NCBI RefSeq assembly: GCF_023035295.1
Contig: NZ_CP075086.1
Coordinates: 1 to 24,381, forward strand
DNA length: 24,381 nt
Reading direction: 5' to 3'
Origin: Borrelia coriaceae
GTDB taxonomy: Bacteria > Spirochaetota > Spirochaetia > Borreliales > Borreliaceae
The notes beneath the pieces were generated by a model. It made no database searches. It saw only the letters and a program-made list of their open reading frames with translations, and was not told the origin of the DNA. Of the stretch, positions 1 to 8,199 are shown piece after piece; the first letter of the stretch is position 1, and every line of letters starts with the position of its first letter. Made by a program: the position numbers and the translations under genes.

Positions 1-25
1 TAGTTTAGTTGTTATTAGTATAAAG
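1..25. other. Left hairpin telomere of the linear plasmid
   Basis: Reading inward, ten bases are followed by GTTATTAGTATAAAG. TTAGTATA is the box-3 type motif of Borrelia telomeres, cut and resealed by the telomere resolvase ResT. The right end of the window, read inward, has the same GTTATTAGTA block at the same offset of ten bases. The outermost bases here do not match the usual TATAAT box as well as the right end does, so the terminal few bases may be a variant or slightly mis-assembled. Confidence 0.75.
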
Positions 26-151
26 CTGGCGCGATCTCTATCCCATTATCTCCCCCCCCTCAACATCCCCCAACTCCCATTACCACTATCCATAAAACTG
101 AGATATACTTATCTACTATATTTATAACTTATATATTAAAGGAGCTCTTTT
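26..151 (+). promoter_or_regulatory. Leader between left telomere and first gene, with C8 tract
   Basis: No gene is seen here. The stretch is unusually C-rich for this plasmid, with a run of eight C at 52-59 and further short C runs. A gatatactt motif at 102-110 recurs before the next gene at 1572-1581, and TATATT at 117-122 could be a -10 box, but no convincing -35 is visible. AAAGGAG at 138-144 is a good ribosome binding site for the gene starting at 152. Confidence 0.5.
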
Positions 152-1456
152 ATGAATTTTAAAAATAAATATATAGTCTTATCTTTTACTCTAAGCTTAG
201 CCTGCTGTAGATTCTTCCCTACAGACAATATTAACCTCAAACCTCAAAAAATACTTGATAAAGCTAACTCTATAATCCTAGATCTAAATAATAATAAAAA
301 AGATCAACTATTCGCAATAATAAACTCAGCATTGCCACAAATCAATAGCATTACTCCTAATATTGACACTGCTACTGCTAAAAACATATTAGACTCAAAC
401 ACTATACTCCAGCCAATACTTCCAGACAATAAACAAGATAATTTACTCAAACCTATTGAAATCAAAAATAGTGATACAACTAGCCACAACAACGAACAAA
501 AACAAGAAATATCAGAACAATCAACAGAAAATACTATACAAAATACTAATAGCAGTATAACAATACAAACAATAGCTAACACTAACTCAACAACAACTCC
601 AACCAACATAACAGAAAAAACATCAACAACAAAAACCGACACTAAAGAAGACACACCATCACTAGACACCCCTACAACATATGACAACGAAAAGCATATC
701 CTTCAGCAAAACAGCAACGCAATTCAACACCCAACAAACATCCTTAGAGGTAATAACAGCGGAACTTATCTTAAAGGACTAAACAGTGAATCAAATAATA
801 TCCAATACACCTATACCTATAACTCACATTACTACTCAAAACCAACATCAATCTCAGGTTCATACTTTGACAGTTCTATAAAAACAATTGAACAAAATGA
901 ATTCGAATTTGAAGAAAATGACGATAAATATTCTAAGCTAGAAACTAGACTAAATAACAAATACAACTTTAAATTAAAAAATACCATAAATAATGTTGAA
1001 CAAGCTATCAAACTAGCTGAACAAATAAAAGACGATTTGGAAATAATTGCATTCAACAGAATCAAACTAAGCAACCAAGGAAAAATGGCTACAGAATCTG
1101 AAAAACAACAAGCAAAAGAAAAACTATCCAAGTTTACAAAAAATAAATTAGAATCAGATCTTAAAAACCTTCTAAACACAATTGAAAAAACCTTTAATAA
1201 TGCTAATGATCTTACCAATATCCCCGACTATCCTAGCACTTTCCAAACAGAACAACAAGCAAAGTCAAAATTAAATGAGCTTACAAGCGAAATAAATTCT
1301 TTAATTATAAAAATGCAAAAAAATAATCTCAACAATCACCAAGTATATCCAACACTATATTATAATTATATAGATTATTACAAATACCAAGCACTATTCG
1401 CAAAACTTCAATTAGTAAAAAACTTACTTACTCGCACTGGTATTGTTGCCAGATAA
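152..1456 (+). CDS. BBK32/Fbp-like surface lipoprotein (fibronectin-binding / C1r-inhibitor family)
   Basis: A 434-residue lipoprotein with a short hydrophobic signal peptide and a lipobox ending at Cys18 or Cys19 (LSLACC). Residues 20-250 are Asn/Thr/Ser/Gln-rich, low-complexity and probably disordered. The C-terminal part from about 265 matches, by my recollection, the folded domain of BBK32 of B. burgdorferi and the FbpA/B/C proteins of relapsing-fever species: the pattern AKEKLSKFTKNKLESDLKNL and a later AKSKL..L..EI.SLI.K segment line up with it. That domain binds and inhibits complement C1r, while BBK32 binds fibronectin through its disordered part. Arg303 aligns with BBK32 Arg248, and Lys411 lies near the place of Lys327; both are key for C1r inhibition. 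Start: ATG with AAAGGAG 7 bases upstream. A hairpin terminator follows. I am fairly sure of the family, not of the subtype or retained activity. Confidence 0.75.
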   Translation: MNFKNKYIVLSFTLSLACCRFFPTDNINLKPQKILDKANSIILDLNNNKKDQLFAIINSALPQINSITPNIDTATAKNILDSNTILQPILPDNKQDNLLKPIEIKNSDTTSHNNEQKQEISEQSTENTIQNTNSSITIQTIANTNSTTTPTNITEKTSTTKTDTKEDTPSLDTPTTYDNEKHILQQNSNAIQHPTNILRGNNSGTYLKGLNSESNNIQYTYTYNSHYYSKPTSISGSYFDSSIKTIEQNEFEFEENDDKYSKLETRLNNKYNFKLKNTINNVEQAIKLAEQIKDDLEIIAFNRIKLSNQGKMATESEKQQAKEKLSKFTKNKLESDLKNLLNTIEKTFNNANDLTNIPDYPSTFQTEQQAKSKLNELTSEINSLIIKMQKNNLNNHQVYPTLYYNYIDYYKYQALFAKLQLVKNLLTRTGIVAR

Positions 1457-1487
1457 ATAATTTTATACTTACTTCAAATAAAATTTA

Positions 1488-1518
1488 GAAAGATAGGCTT
1501 TTTTATAGCCTATCTTTC
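1488..1518 (+). terminator. Hairpin terminator after the Fbp-like gene
   Basis: A 12-bp perfect inverted repeat, GAAAGATAGGCT (1488-1499) and AGCCTATCTTTC (1507-1518), with a T-rich 7-base loop. It starts about 30 bases after the stop codon and separates the first two genes into different transcription units. Confidence 0.75.
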
Positions 1519-1551
1519 ATTTACATTTTCAAAAAATTTATTCCTACAAAT

Positions 1552-1621
1552 TTGATAATTTCACTTTTATGATATATACTTATTATTAAATAATAATGAG
1601 TATTAATTGATAATAAGTACT
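1552..1621 (+). promoter_or_regulatory. Promoter with overlapping palindromic operator-like repeats
   Basis: TTGATA (1552-1557), a 17-base spacer and TATACT (1575-1580) form a good sigma-70 type promoter for the gene starting at 1649. From the end of the -10 box a near-palindrome runs 1578-1601 (ACTTATTATT mirrored by AATAATGAGT with one mismatch), and a third half-site, TAATAAGTA, follows at 1611-1619. The arrangement resembles a repressor operator covering the transcription start, but this is inference. Confidence 0.55.
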
Positions 1622-1648
1622 CGGAATTTTAAAAAGGGAAATATTTTT

Positions 1649-2581
1649 ATGAAAAAACACTTACTTTCATTATTTGCTTTAGGAGTAATAGCTTGCAATA
1701 TTACTCCTAAAGCAGAACAAGAACAAATTTCAGGATATATACAAGATCAGAATTCACAAAAAACAATAAATTCTTCTACATATCCTAAGGAAAACAAAGA
1801 ACAAACTTTAAATCATATGCAAGATCTACATCCTAAAGAAGAAAAAAAAGAAGATACAATTCAAGTACAACCTTCAAAGTTAACACAAGAGAATATAGAA
1901 AACTTACAAAAGTTTCTTATCGATTCTGAAGATTATTATGATACCCTAAAAAACATTTATAATCGCAATACTCAATATATCAATGAAATTATGACTTATA
2001 CTCAATGCAATAGCAAGGAGCACATGGTATTTTGCACTAGCGAAACAAATGCTCAAATACGCAAAAATGCTATTGAAAAACTTAACAAGCCTGATCTTAT
2101 TAAAGATCTACAAAGACTAGCAGCATCTATAAAAGATACTAAGCCTCAAGCATTAATTAACTCAATTGAAAGCTTAAAACAAGCTATAGAACAAGCTAAC
2201 CTTGTAAAAGATAAAAATACTACTCAAGCATTTAAAACCATTAAAGATGCTGGTGAGACTTTCATTAATACTATAAATATTGCAGTCACAGCTTATATAG
2301 ATGCTTTTGTTAACATCACTTCTAACTTTAACTCTAATAATTTCATCGAGACTGCTAATTCTTTCGCTACTGCTGCTAAGACTTTCCATCAAGAAGTTAA
2401 TATCGTAGCTCTTAGCCCTATTATTGGTACATTAAGAGTTATGGCTTTTCAATTAGATGACTATATAGAACACACAAAACAATGTGCTATCAATTTGAAT
2501 AAAGATAACTACACTGGAGGAACAACTTTTGCTAACGCTATTGATACACTCATTGATGCTTATAAATATGAAACTAATTAA
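1649..2581 (+). CDS. Predicted surface lipoprotein, family not recognised
   Basis: A 310-residue protein starting at ATG 1649 behind AAAAAGGGAA, which I prefer to the in-frame ATG at 1607 because only the 1649 start gives a clean lipoprotein signal (MKKHLLSLFALGVIACN, lipobox VIAC, Cys16). After the signal comes a Gln/Lys/Glu-rich linker to about residue 85, then an apparently all-helical domain to the end. Besides the lipobox Cys the protein has at least three cysteines in its helical domain (CNSKEHMVFC pair and one in HTKQCAIN), unusual for a Borrelia lipoprotein and compatible with a disulfide. It has its own promoter at 1552 and a strong terminator at 2610. The role is unknown; the location beside an Fbp-like gene and Vlp genes suggests a host-interaction surface protein. 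Confidence 0.8.
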   Translation: MKKHLLSLFALGVIACNITPKAEQEQISGYIQDQNSQKTINSSTYPKENKEQTLNHMQDLHPKEEKKEDTIQVQPSKLTQENIENLQKFLIDSEDYYDTLKNIYNRNTQYINEIMTYTQCNSKEHMVFCTSETNAQIRKNAIEKLNKPDLIKDLQRLAASIKDTKPQALINSIESLKQAIEQANLVKDKNTTQAFKTIKDAGETFINTINIAVTAYIDAFVNITSNFNSNNFIETANSFATAAKTFHQEVNIVALSPIIGTLRVMAFQLDDYIEHTKQCAINLNKDNYTGGTTFANAIDTLIDAYKYETN

Positions 2582-2609
2582 TATATCCAAATAATAGACT
2601 ACATAAAAT

Positions 2610-2648
2610 AATTGTAAGGATCTTTATAGAAGAAAGATCCTTACAATT
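2610..2648. terminator. Strong hairpin terminator after the second lipoprotein gene
   Basis: A perfect 16-bp inverted repeat, AATTGTAAGGATCTTT (2610-2625) and AAAGATCCTTACAATT (2633-2648), with a 7-base loop. It begins 29 bases after the stop codon and could act in both directions between convergent genes. Confidence 0.8.
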
Positions 2649-2899
2649 AAATAAGTATATAAATTTTAACCATAAAGATTCGTCTGAGAACTTAGCCTCA
2701 ATTTAAAAAAAAATCTATCATTACAGACAGTTCAAAAATACCTTTCAAATTTAATTATATCATTTATTCTTATATTGTTAGAAGGACACAACCAAATTTT
2801 GAAAGGACTCACTTAAATAAAATAATTTATAGAGGGTCTCCCTTTTTAAGAAAGACCCCCCATTTCAAAAAACCAACCCAAACACTACTATTTTTATCA
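2649..2899. other. Noncoding gap between convergent lipoprotein genes, with minus-strand hairpin
   Basis: No gene is seen. At about 2833-2860 GGGTCT and AGACCC form a short inverted repeat placed as a terminator for the minus-strand gene that ends at 2900. The rest is AT-rich without recognisable features. Confidence 0.4.
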
Positions 2900-3832
2900 T
2901 CAAAGATTACTTAACTCAGTTCTTATTCCTTCAATAAATTCTTTGATTCTTTGAAGCTCGGACTTTCCCTCCTGCACTTTCATAGCAGAAGTTAACACTT
3001 GATCTAATGAACTTTCTGCATACCGTCTTGCATCCCTAGATAACCTTGTTAACTCATATTCTCTTATTAAATATCTGTTTGAAGCTCTCTGTAATCTTCT
3101 AGTAATAGATTCTTTCAAAGTTTCTTTAGCTTTTTCAAAAAGTAACCTCGAAGAAGTCATTCCAACAATTGCAATATCAATTGTACTCATAAGACCCTCA
3201 AGATTAAAAATTTCATCTCGTAATCGACCTTGTAATTGACTTAAACTTTGTCTCTTGTACCTGTTATTCTTAAAATCTGCACCTAATAATCTTATTTCAT
3301 CCTGAATTTTTTTAGTTATATCATAAAGCTCTGCATTCACTTGCTCATATTCACTTTTAAGATTATGTGCATCATCAATTAATTTTAAAAATGATATAGA
3401 ACGCTCTTCAAGAAGATTTTCTACTTTTTCAATCTCTACTTGTGCCTTCTTCTCCTCATCAGTCCTTGCGACCAAATCCTCTTTTTTTATCTCTATTTTT
3501 TCTTGTTGAGAATACATCCTCATCACTGCATTATTATCACTAACAGATTCTACGAAAACTTCATCAACAGGAGCTAAAGGAGACGCACCAACAGAAACTA
3601 CTGGAGCTGCTTGCACAACTTGTTGTACTCCTTCTTCAATCTTTTTAACAATACCTATTTGTTTTTCTTTAACCTCTTGATTTTTTTCTATAGATTTTAA
3701 ATCTTCTATATCTTTGTTTTCTTCTAAAAACTTTTCTTTTGCCTTACCTAGTAATTCATTTAAAGCATTTATATCACATGATAGCAAACACAATAGTGTC
3801 AACATATATATTACAAAAATGTTCTTTTTCAT
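2900..3832 (-). CDS. Predicted coiled-coil surface lipoprotein, family not recognised
   Basis: A 310-residue protein. I choose the ATG at 3832 because it begins a classic signal (MKKNIFVIYMLTLLCLLSC, Cys19 as lipidation site) and is preceded on the minus strand by CCGGAGGGAAAT, a strong ribosome binding site; an in-frame ATG 21 bases upstream lacks both advantages. After the signal comes an acidic Lys/Glu-rich tether to about residue 65, then a Val/Ala/Pro-rich linker, and from about residue 110 to the end a long, highly charged helical region with heptad-like spacing, likely a coiled coil. No cysteines besides those near the signal are apparent. It is transcribed toward the lipoprotein at 1649 and away from nothing obvious; its upstream gap contains no gene. 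Function unknown; I considered the P35-type antigens but cannot support it. Confidence 0.8.
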   Translation of the reverse strand: MKKNIFVIYMLTLLCLLSCDINALNELLGKAKEKFLEENKDIEDLKSIEKNQEVKEKQIGIVKKIEEGVQQVVQAAPVVSVGASPLAPVDEVFVESVSDNNAVMRMYSQQEKIEIKKEDLVARTDEEKKAQVEIEKVENLLEERSISFLKLIDDAHNLKSEYEQVNAELYDITKKIQDEIRLLGADFKNNRYKRQSLSQLQGRLRDEIFNLEGLMSTIDIAIVGMTSSRLLFEKAKETLKESITRRLQRASNRYLIREYELTRLSRDARRYAESSLDQVLTSAMKVQEGKSELQRIKEFIEGIRTELSNL

Positions 3833-4234
3833 ATTTCCCTCCGGGGATATCAATTTATTTAATTATCAAATCTCTACATTGAAATATAATAATTATTGAT
3901 AAACATATACCCATTATTTTAAAATTCAAATAAATATACTAAAATAATACAAAAATCTCACTATTAGATATTTACAAGATCTTAAATTACTATTTAATTA
4001 GATAAAATTTATATAATATAATATAAAATATAAAAGATAAATTTAATCTAACTATTAGAATCAATCACATACAAATTAAACTTTTAAAATAAAAAATTAA
4101 CATTAACCTTAGTTTCCAAAGAATTTGAATCATATACTAAGCAAAACTAATCTTATAAAACAGCCAAAAAAAGAGTTAGCAACAACATAATTCCCTATAT
4201 CTAGTTCTAGTACAAACCTTAATGTCCTTAGCAT
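3833..4234. other. Very AT-rich noncoding gap
   Basis: About 400 bases with no supportable gene between the coiled-coil lipoprotein and the truncated Vlp cassette. Its right part may be the untraceable 3' remains of that cassette. Its left edge holds the ribosome binding site of the gene starting at 3832 and presumably its promoter, which I could not place with confidence. Confidence 0.4.
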
Positions 4235-4526
4235 ATGCTCATTGTTAGCAATTTCGGATGTCAATTTGGCTTTAACTTTTTTTATAATGTCAGCAATTTT
4301 AATAAAATATTTTCTTACATCTTCTTTTTTTAGTCTCAGCTTTAATACTAAGCACATCACTAACCATATCAGCAAAGGAAGTAAAAACATCTAAGAAGTC
4401 ATTACCTAAATTAGCAAGTGAGAATAAGAAGTAATTTCTCTTCTCAAGTTCTTCTATTCCATTATTACAAGAAAGGAATAGAGAGATAAATAATGTTGCA
4501 CAAATACTTCTTACTTTAATTTTCAT
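4235..4526 (-). pseudogene. vlp: Truncated, frameshifted vlp cassette
   Basis: The start gives a Vlp lipoprotein signal ([14 protein letters not shown]) followed by NNGIEELEKRN, as in the intact copies, but it lacks about five codons found after MKI elsewhere. In the run of seven A at about 4325-4331 (coding strand) one extra A breaks the frame; removing it restores TKKEDVRKYF and continues through KLTSEIANNE, closely matching the cassette at 8200-9261. Similarity then ends abruptly near 4235, so roughly 250 codons are missing. The usual GGAGG ribosome binding site is also absent. The front mixes features of two Vlp groups in this array. It could only serve as a donor of 5' sequence. Confidence 0.85.
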
Positions 4527-4583
4527 AAGTTACGTACACCACTTTTCCCTTTCCTTTAAATGAAGAGGCTAAATACAAATAAA

Positions 4584-4619
4584 AAGGAAAACATCTCCCA
4601 CAAAAGAAGTGTTTTCCTT
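4584..4619 (-). terminator. Intercassette hairpin after vlp 4635-5693
   Basis: AAGGAAAACA (4584-4593) pairs with TGTTTTCCTT (4610-4619), just downstream of the stop. Versions of this hairpin follow almost every cassette, so it is both a likely terminator and a repeated boundary element. Confidence 0.65.
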
Positions 4620-4634
4620 AAATAACCTTATTAT

Positions 4635-5693
4635 TTAGTTAGTAGTAATAACAGCTTCAGTTTTTTCAGTTCCAATAGTCTCTGAATATTGTATTTCCTT
4701 AACAGCTTCTCTTATCTTATCTAAATTTTTTACTACTGTTTGCCTAATTATCAAATCAAGTATTCCTAGTACCTTATTTACAGCATTTGCAGCAGCTGCT
4801 TTAATTGCACCATCTTCATTAGCGGCAGCTTGAGAAAATTTACCACCTTTAGTCATAGCCTTAAGAGCAACAGCCGCTGCTAAGTCAGCATTGGTTTTTG
4901 CACTACCAGCAGTATTATTACCATTACCACTAGCAGCTAATTTTCCAGCTTCAGAATTAGCACCAAGAGCCTCATTAGTAGCAGCTGCTGCAGTGGTATT
5001 TTTAATCTTATCAATCATTGCCCATGGATCTGCTTTTGATACTTCCTCAGCTAACTTAGGACCAGCTCCTGTATCTTGAGCATTGTGAGTTAACACTTTA
5101 ACTCCATTAGCTACACTATTACTACCGGCATTCCCACTATTAATCTTTACATTAGACTTTTCTGCTGCTTCAATAATTTCCTTTACACCATCAATTACTG
5201 CGTTAACATCTTTCTGATCAGCACCAGCGGCACTAGTAGCAGTAGCCACACCATCAGCAAGATCAGTGGTGCCAGCAGCACCAGCAAGTTTAGTTAGAGA
5301 AGCAATTAATTTATCAAAAACATCATTCGCTTCTTTAATTGCACCTTCAACACCTTTAGTATTGGCATGTGGAGTAGAAACTATTTTTTTTGATAATTCC
5401 CCTAATTTATCCTTAGTCTTCTTTAATCCTTCTCTTAAAGTATCAAAATGTTTTTTCACTTCACTTCTATTACTATTAGGTTTAACAGCATTAAATCCTA
5501 ATGCATCACCCATAGCATTACCAAATGAACCGAATATTTCCTGAAACCCATGACCTATTTTGACAAGAGAATCAAAGAAAGTATTTTTCTTCTCAAGTTC
5601 TTCTATTACTCCATTATTACAAGAAAGGAATAAAGAGATAAATAATGTTGCACAAATACTTTTTACTCTAATATTTTTAATATTTATTTTCAT
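4635..5693 (-). CDS. vlp: Variable large protein (Vlp), group 1, intact
   Basis: A full-length 352-residue Vlp, the outer-membrane lipoprotein that relapsing-fever Borrelia swap to escape antibodies. Signal peptide 1-24, lipidated Cys25 (LFISLFLSC). The front half has the group hallmark [20 protein letters not shown] and [18 protein letters not shown] is at 221-231 and [12 protein letters not shown] near 275-286, the conserved end block of this group. The middle is Ala/Gly/Thr-rich and variable. The cassette start is consensus, but upstream only GGGCACG remains instead of GGAGGCACG, because the inversion boundary at 5705/5706 cut the leader. No promoter is visible, so it is probably a silent archive copy. 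Four Vlp subfamilies (alpha to delta) are known; I do not assign the Greek letter. Confidence 0.9.
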   Translation of the reverse strand: MKINIKNIRVKSICATLFISLFLSCNNGVIEELEKKNTFFDSLVKIGHGFQEIFGSFGNAMGDALGFNAVKPNSNRSEVKKHFDTLREGLKKTKDKLGELSKKIVSTPHANTKGVEGAIKEANDVFDKLIASLTKLAGAAGTTDLADGVATATSAAGADQKDVNAVIDGVKEIIEAAEKSNVKINSGNAGSNSVANGVKVLTHNAQDTGAGPKLAEEVSKADPWAMIDKIKNTTAAAATNEALGANSEAGKLAASGNGNNTAGSAKTNADLAAAVALKAMTKGGKFSQAAANEDGAIKAAAANAVNKVLGILDLIIRQTVVKNLDKIREAVKEIQYSETIGTEKTEAVITTN

Positions 5694-5705
5694 ATATTAC
5701 GTGCC

Positions 5706-5980
5706 CTATGAATAATAATCCTGCTAATATTAAGCAAGATGCAGTTATAGCCGGAGCGATAGCATTGAGAGCTATGGCAAAGAGCGGTAAATTTACTGGT
5801 CCTAGTAGTTCTACTGGTGACTATGTTATTGTAGTTAAAGGCGCAGCAGTAAGTGCAGTAAATACATTAACTATTGCAATAAGAAAAACAATAGATGAAA
5901 GACTTAAAATTGTTAAAGATACTATGAAACTTAGTACTAATGATGCTCCTGTAATTAATGAAACTGTTACTAATAAGTAA
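5706..5980 (+). pseudogene. vlp: vlp 3' fragment, inverted
   Basis: The 90-codon reading frame from ATG 5708 is the C-terminal end of a Vlp, not an independent gene: [36 protein letters not shown] and a short tail, as in the ends of 8200-9261 and 13281-14306. It has no ribosome binding site, signal peptide or promoter. It is the only Vlp sequence on the plus strand. Its terminator-type hairpin lies at 6024-6060. It is the displaced 3' part of the cassette at 6104-6855, moved by inversion. Confidence 0.9.
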
Positions 5981-6023
5981 AAATTTAAAATAAAGATAAG
6001 TAAACAAAATCATAAAGTTATTG

Positions 6024-6060
6024 AAGGAAAACAACTTTCATACAGAGAATTGTTTTCCTT
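6024..6060 (+). terminator. Intercassette hairpin in the inverted segment
   Basis: AAGGAAAACAA (6024-6034) pairs with TTGTTTTCCTT (6050-6060), followed by a T run, on the plus strand after the inverted vlp 3' end. It is the same element as the other cassette hairpins, in flipped orientation. Confidence 0.7.
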
Positions 6061-6103
6061 TTTTTTATTTAGCCTCTTTAGTTAAGGGATAAGTTTAAAA
6101 GGA

Positions 6104-6855
6104 GGCACTTAAAAGCGTCACCTTCATTCCCTTTAGCAATAGCTTGTAATATGTCAGCGCCAATTACTGCTCCCACTGCTTTAGCAGCATCAGCTGCTGC
6201 CTTTTTACCATCTGCACCAGCATTATCAGTAGCAAACAACTTCCCAGATTCATCAGAAGTAGAATTACCACCAGTTCTCCCACTAAGATCTGTAGCTTTT
6301 TTATCATCCCCAGCAGAAGCATTGCCTATATCTTTAAGTACCACGTCCACAATTGACTTAATACCATTAACTAACTTATCAATGTCAGTCCCGACAACAC
6401 CGGCATTAGTATCAGCCACATTGGCAATTGGCTCATTACCTCCAGCACCCTTCAAAGCCTCACTTGCCCCATCAATTATCTTACTAAGTTTTCTCAATTA
6501 ATTTTTTTACTTCAGTCTCTACAATAGTAGCATTAGGATTTTTTTCGATCTTCATATTTTCAACAAGTTTCTCAAGCTTATCCTTAGTGCCTTGTACAGT
6601 CTCTTTTACTGTCTTAAAATAAGCACAGCAACATCAGACTTCTTAGTAAGAAGTATTAAACCCTAATACACCCCCAAGTGAATCCCCAAAAGAAGTAAAA
6701 ACAGATAAGAAGTCACTACCTAAATTAGCAAGTGAGGATAAGAAATTATTTCTCTTCTCAAGTTCTTCTATCCCATTATTACAAGAAAAGAATAAAGATA
6801 TAAATAATGTTGCACAAATACTTTTTATCTTAATATTTTTAACATTTATTTTCAT
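6104..6855 (-). pseudogene. vlp: vlp cassette, group 3, broken by frameshifts and inversion
   Basis: Begins with a normal Vlp start ([20 protein letters not shown], Cys25) and GGAGGCACGTAAT leader. The frame reads to GVLGFN, then hits TAA near 6644 because of a one-base gain just before ACTAAGAAG and a two-base gain (GT) before GCTTATTTT, which together restore frame. Next follows [20 protein letters not shown] to EVKKLIEK, where an extra A in GAGAAAACTT (near 6490) shifts frame again. The remaining frame gives [16 protein letters not shown] and [23 protein letters not shown], and there the coding sequence is cut at 6104 by the inversion. Its 3' end lies inverted at 5706-5980. Three independent lesions mark it as a donor-only or decaying copy, unless homopolymer errors contribute. 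Confidence 0.85.
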
Positions 6856-6914
6856 AATTACGTGCCTCCTTTTAATCCATTCCTTAAACAAAAAGACGGC
6901 CATACACAAAAAAA

Positions 6915-6946
6915 GGAAAACACCCCCCATAAAAGAAATGTTTTCC
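6915..6946 (-). terminator. Intercassette hairpin after vlp 6981-8066
   Basis: GGAAAACA (6915-6922) pairs with TGTTTTCC (6939-6946); same repeated boundary hairpin, located about 35 bases after the stop. Confidence 0.6.
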
Positions 6947-6980
6947 CTAAATGATTTTATTATTTATCTTCCTAATTTGC

Positions 6981-8066
6981 CTATTTACTTGCTTCTGAAA
7001 CAGCAGGTTTTGGAGCTCTTGCGTCATCTATTTTTTGTTTTGCTGTTCCAAGAACATGCTTTACTGTCTTTTTAATTATGTCTTCTACTGCTCCCAATAA
7101 CTTATTTACTGCACTTATTCCTACTAATTGTGCTACTTTGTCATCATCATTATTATGTCCAGCTAGTTTACCACCCTTAACTAATGAACGTAGTGCTATT
7201 CCTCCTGCTACTGCTGCTGCTTTAGTTTTATCTGTATGCGCTAGTTGAGATGCTTGACCTCCTTTGGCAAATTCCAATGGAGTTGTACTATCACTGGCAT
7301 TACCTGCTAACTCTTTAATATCTTTTTCCTCTGACTTAACTATTGATTCTAGCATTTCTGCTCCATTTACAGTTGACAGTATTGCTGCTGCTTTATCTGC
7401 CACTACCGCCCCTGGTGCATCCTTTGTAGCTAATATCTTAGCTCCATCCTTATTATCTGTTCCATTACCAACTTTTAGTAACATTTCTCCTGCTTTTGGA
7501 TTTGAAACGCCCTCTTTACCAGCTACGTCCACTATTCCTTTCAATGCATTATATGCTTTTTTTAATTCAGGACCATCTGATGCTACTCCTTGTTTTTGGG
7601 AGACTGACACACCTACATTTTCACTATCACCCCCTATATCCTTTAAAGACTCTAAATGAGTTTTTAATTTACCTAAAACTTCCTGAGCTTCTTTAACAGC
7701 TTCCTTAATTAAATTTTTTGATGAATCGCTTTTATCAATCCCTGTTGCTTTATTTGCTACTTCATCTAATTTTCCTGATGCTTTCTCAAGCCCCTTAGCT
7801 AATTTTTCAAAATGTTTTCCCACTTCACTTTTTGGTGTATCTTTAGTTACAATAAATCCCATAGACCCTGCCACTAAATCTAAAAAGCTATAAAATGCTT
7901 CTCCGACCTTATCTAATAAATTAACAAGGTTATTATTATCAGCAGCCATATCTTGAGGTTTTGCATCTGGTTGTTGTGAACAACCTATAATAAGGGATAA
8001 AAATAAAGAGATCAATAATGTTGCACAAATACTTTTTATATTTATATTTTTAATATTTATTTTCAT
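6981..8066 (-). CDS. vlp: Variable large protein (Vlp), group 2, intact
   Basis: A 361-residue Vlp lipoprotein. Its signal is longer than in the other cassettes (LFLSLIIGC, lipidated Cys29) and is followed by a Gln/Pro/Lys stretch, a feature of this group only. AFYSFLDLVAGSMGF and SEVGKHFEKLAKGLE follow, then LKKAYNALKGIVDVAGKEG in the middle and GGIALRSLVKGGKLAG plus ISAVNKLLGAVEDIIKKTV near the end. The leader has the consensus AAGGAGGCACGTAATATATG, so it would be translated if transcribed, but no promoter is evident. The only close relative in the window is the pseudogene 9390-10470. Probably a silent archive copy. Confidence 0.9.
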   Translation of the reverse strand: MKINIKNINIKSICATLLISLFLSLIIGCSQQPDAKPQDMAADNNNLVNLLDKVGEAFYSFLDLVAGSMGFIVTKDTPKSEVGKHFEKLAKGLEKASGKLDEVANKATGIDKSDSSKNLIKEAVKEAQEVLGKLKTHLESLKDIGGDSENVGVSVSQKQGVASDGPELKKAYNALKGIVDVAGKEGVSNPKAGEMLLKVGNGTDNKDGAKILATKDAPGAVVADKAAAILSTVNGAEMLESIVKSEEKDIKELAGNASDSTTPLEFAKGGQASQLAHTDKTKAAAVAGGIALRSLVKGGKLAGHNNDDDKVAQLVGISAVNKLLGAVEDIIKKTVKHVLGTAKQKIDDARAPKPAVSEASK

Positions 8067-8122
8067 ATATTACGTGCCTCCTTCTTTCCCTTTCCTTGAA
8101 CTAAAGAGGCTAAATGCAATAA

Positions 8123-8159
8123 AGGGAAAAACAATTCATATTAAAAGAATCATTTCCCT
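8123..8159 (-). terminator. Intercassette hairpin after vlp 8200-9261
   Basis: AGGGAAA (8123-8129) and TTTCCCT (8153-8159) form the boundary hairpin. The stem is shorter than at the other cassettes. Confidence 0.45.
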
Positions 8160-8199
8160 AAAATGACTTTATTATTTTGTTTAATTACTTTTTAATTAT

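Larger units (their letters stand above)
5697..6112. repeat. 398-bp inverted segment bounded by 9-bp inverted repeats
   Basis: TTACGTGCC (5697-5705) and GGCACTTAA (6104-6112) are inverted copies of one another with one mismatch. The segment between (5706-6103) is flipped relative to the array: it carries a Vlp 3' end on the plus strand, then its hairpin, then the Vlp leader with AAAAGGAGG, also on plus. Reversing it recreates a normal leader for the gene at 5693 and joins the flipped 3' end in frame to the broken cassette at 6104-6855. Confidence 0.85.

Noticed and set aside
304..1218. Minus-strand open frames opposite the Fbp-like gene
   Set aside because: Their translations are Val/Ser/Leu-rich mirror images of the repetitive coding sequence, without start signals.
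4130..4234. Continuation of the truncated vlp frame (LRTLRFVLELDIGNYVVANS)
   Set aside because: No similarity to any Vlp after IANNE; the frame is open by chance after the truncation point.
5708..5980. A separate 90-codon plus-strand gene starting with ATG
   Set aside because: It is a Vlp C-terminus in the flipped segment, without ribosome binding site, promoter or signal peptide.
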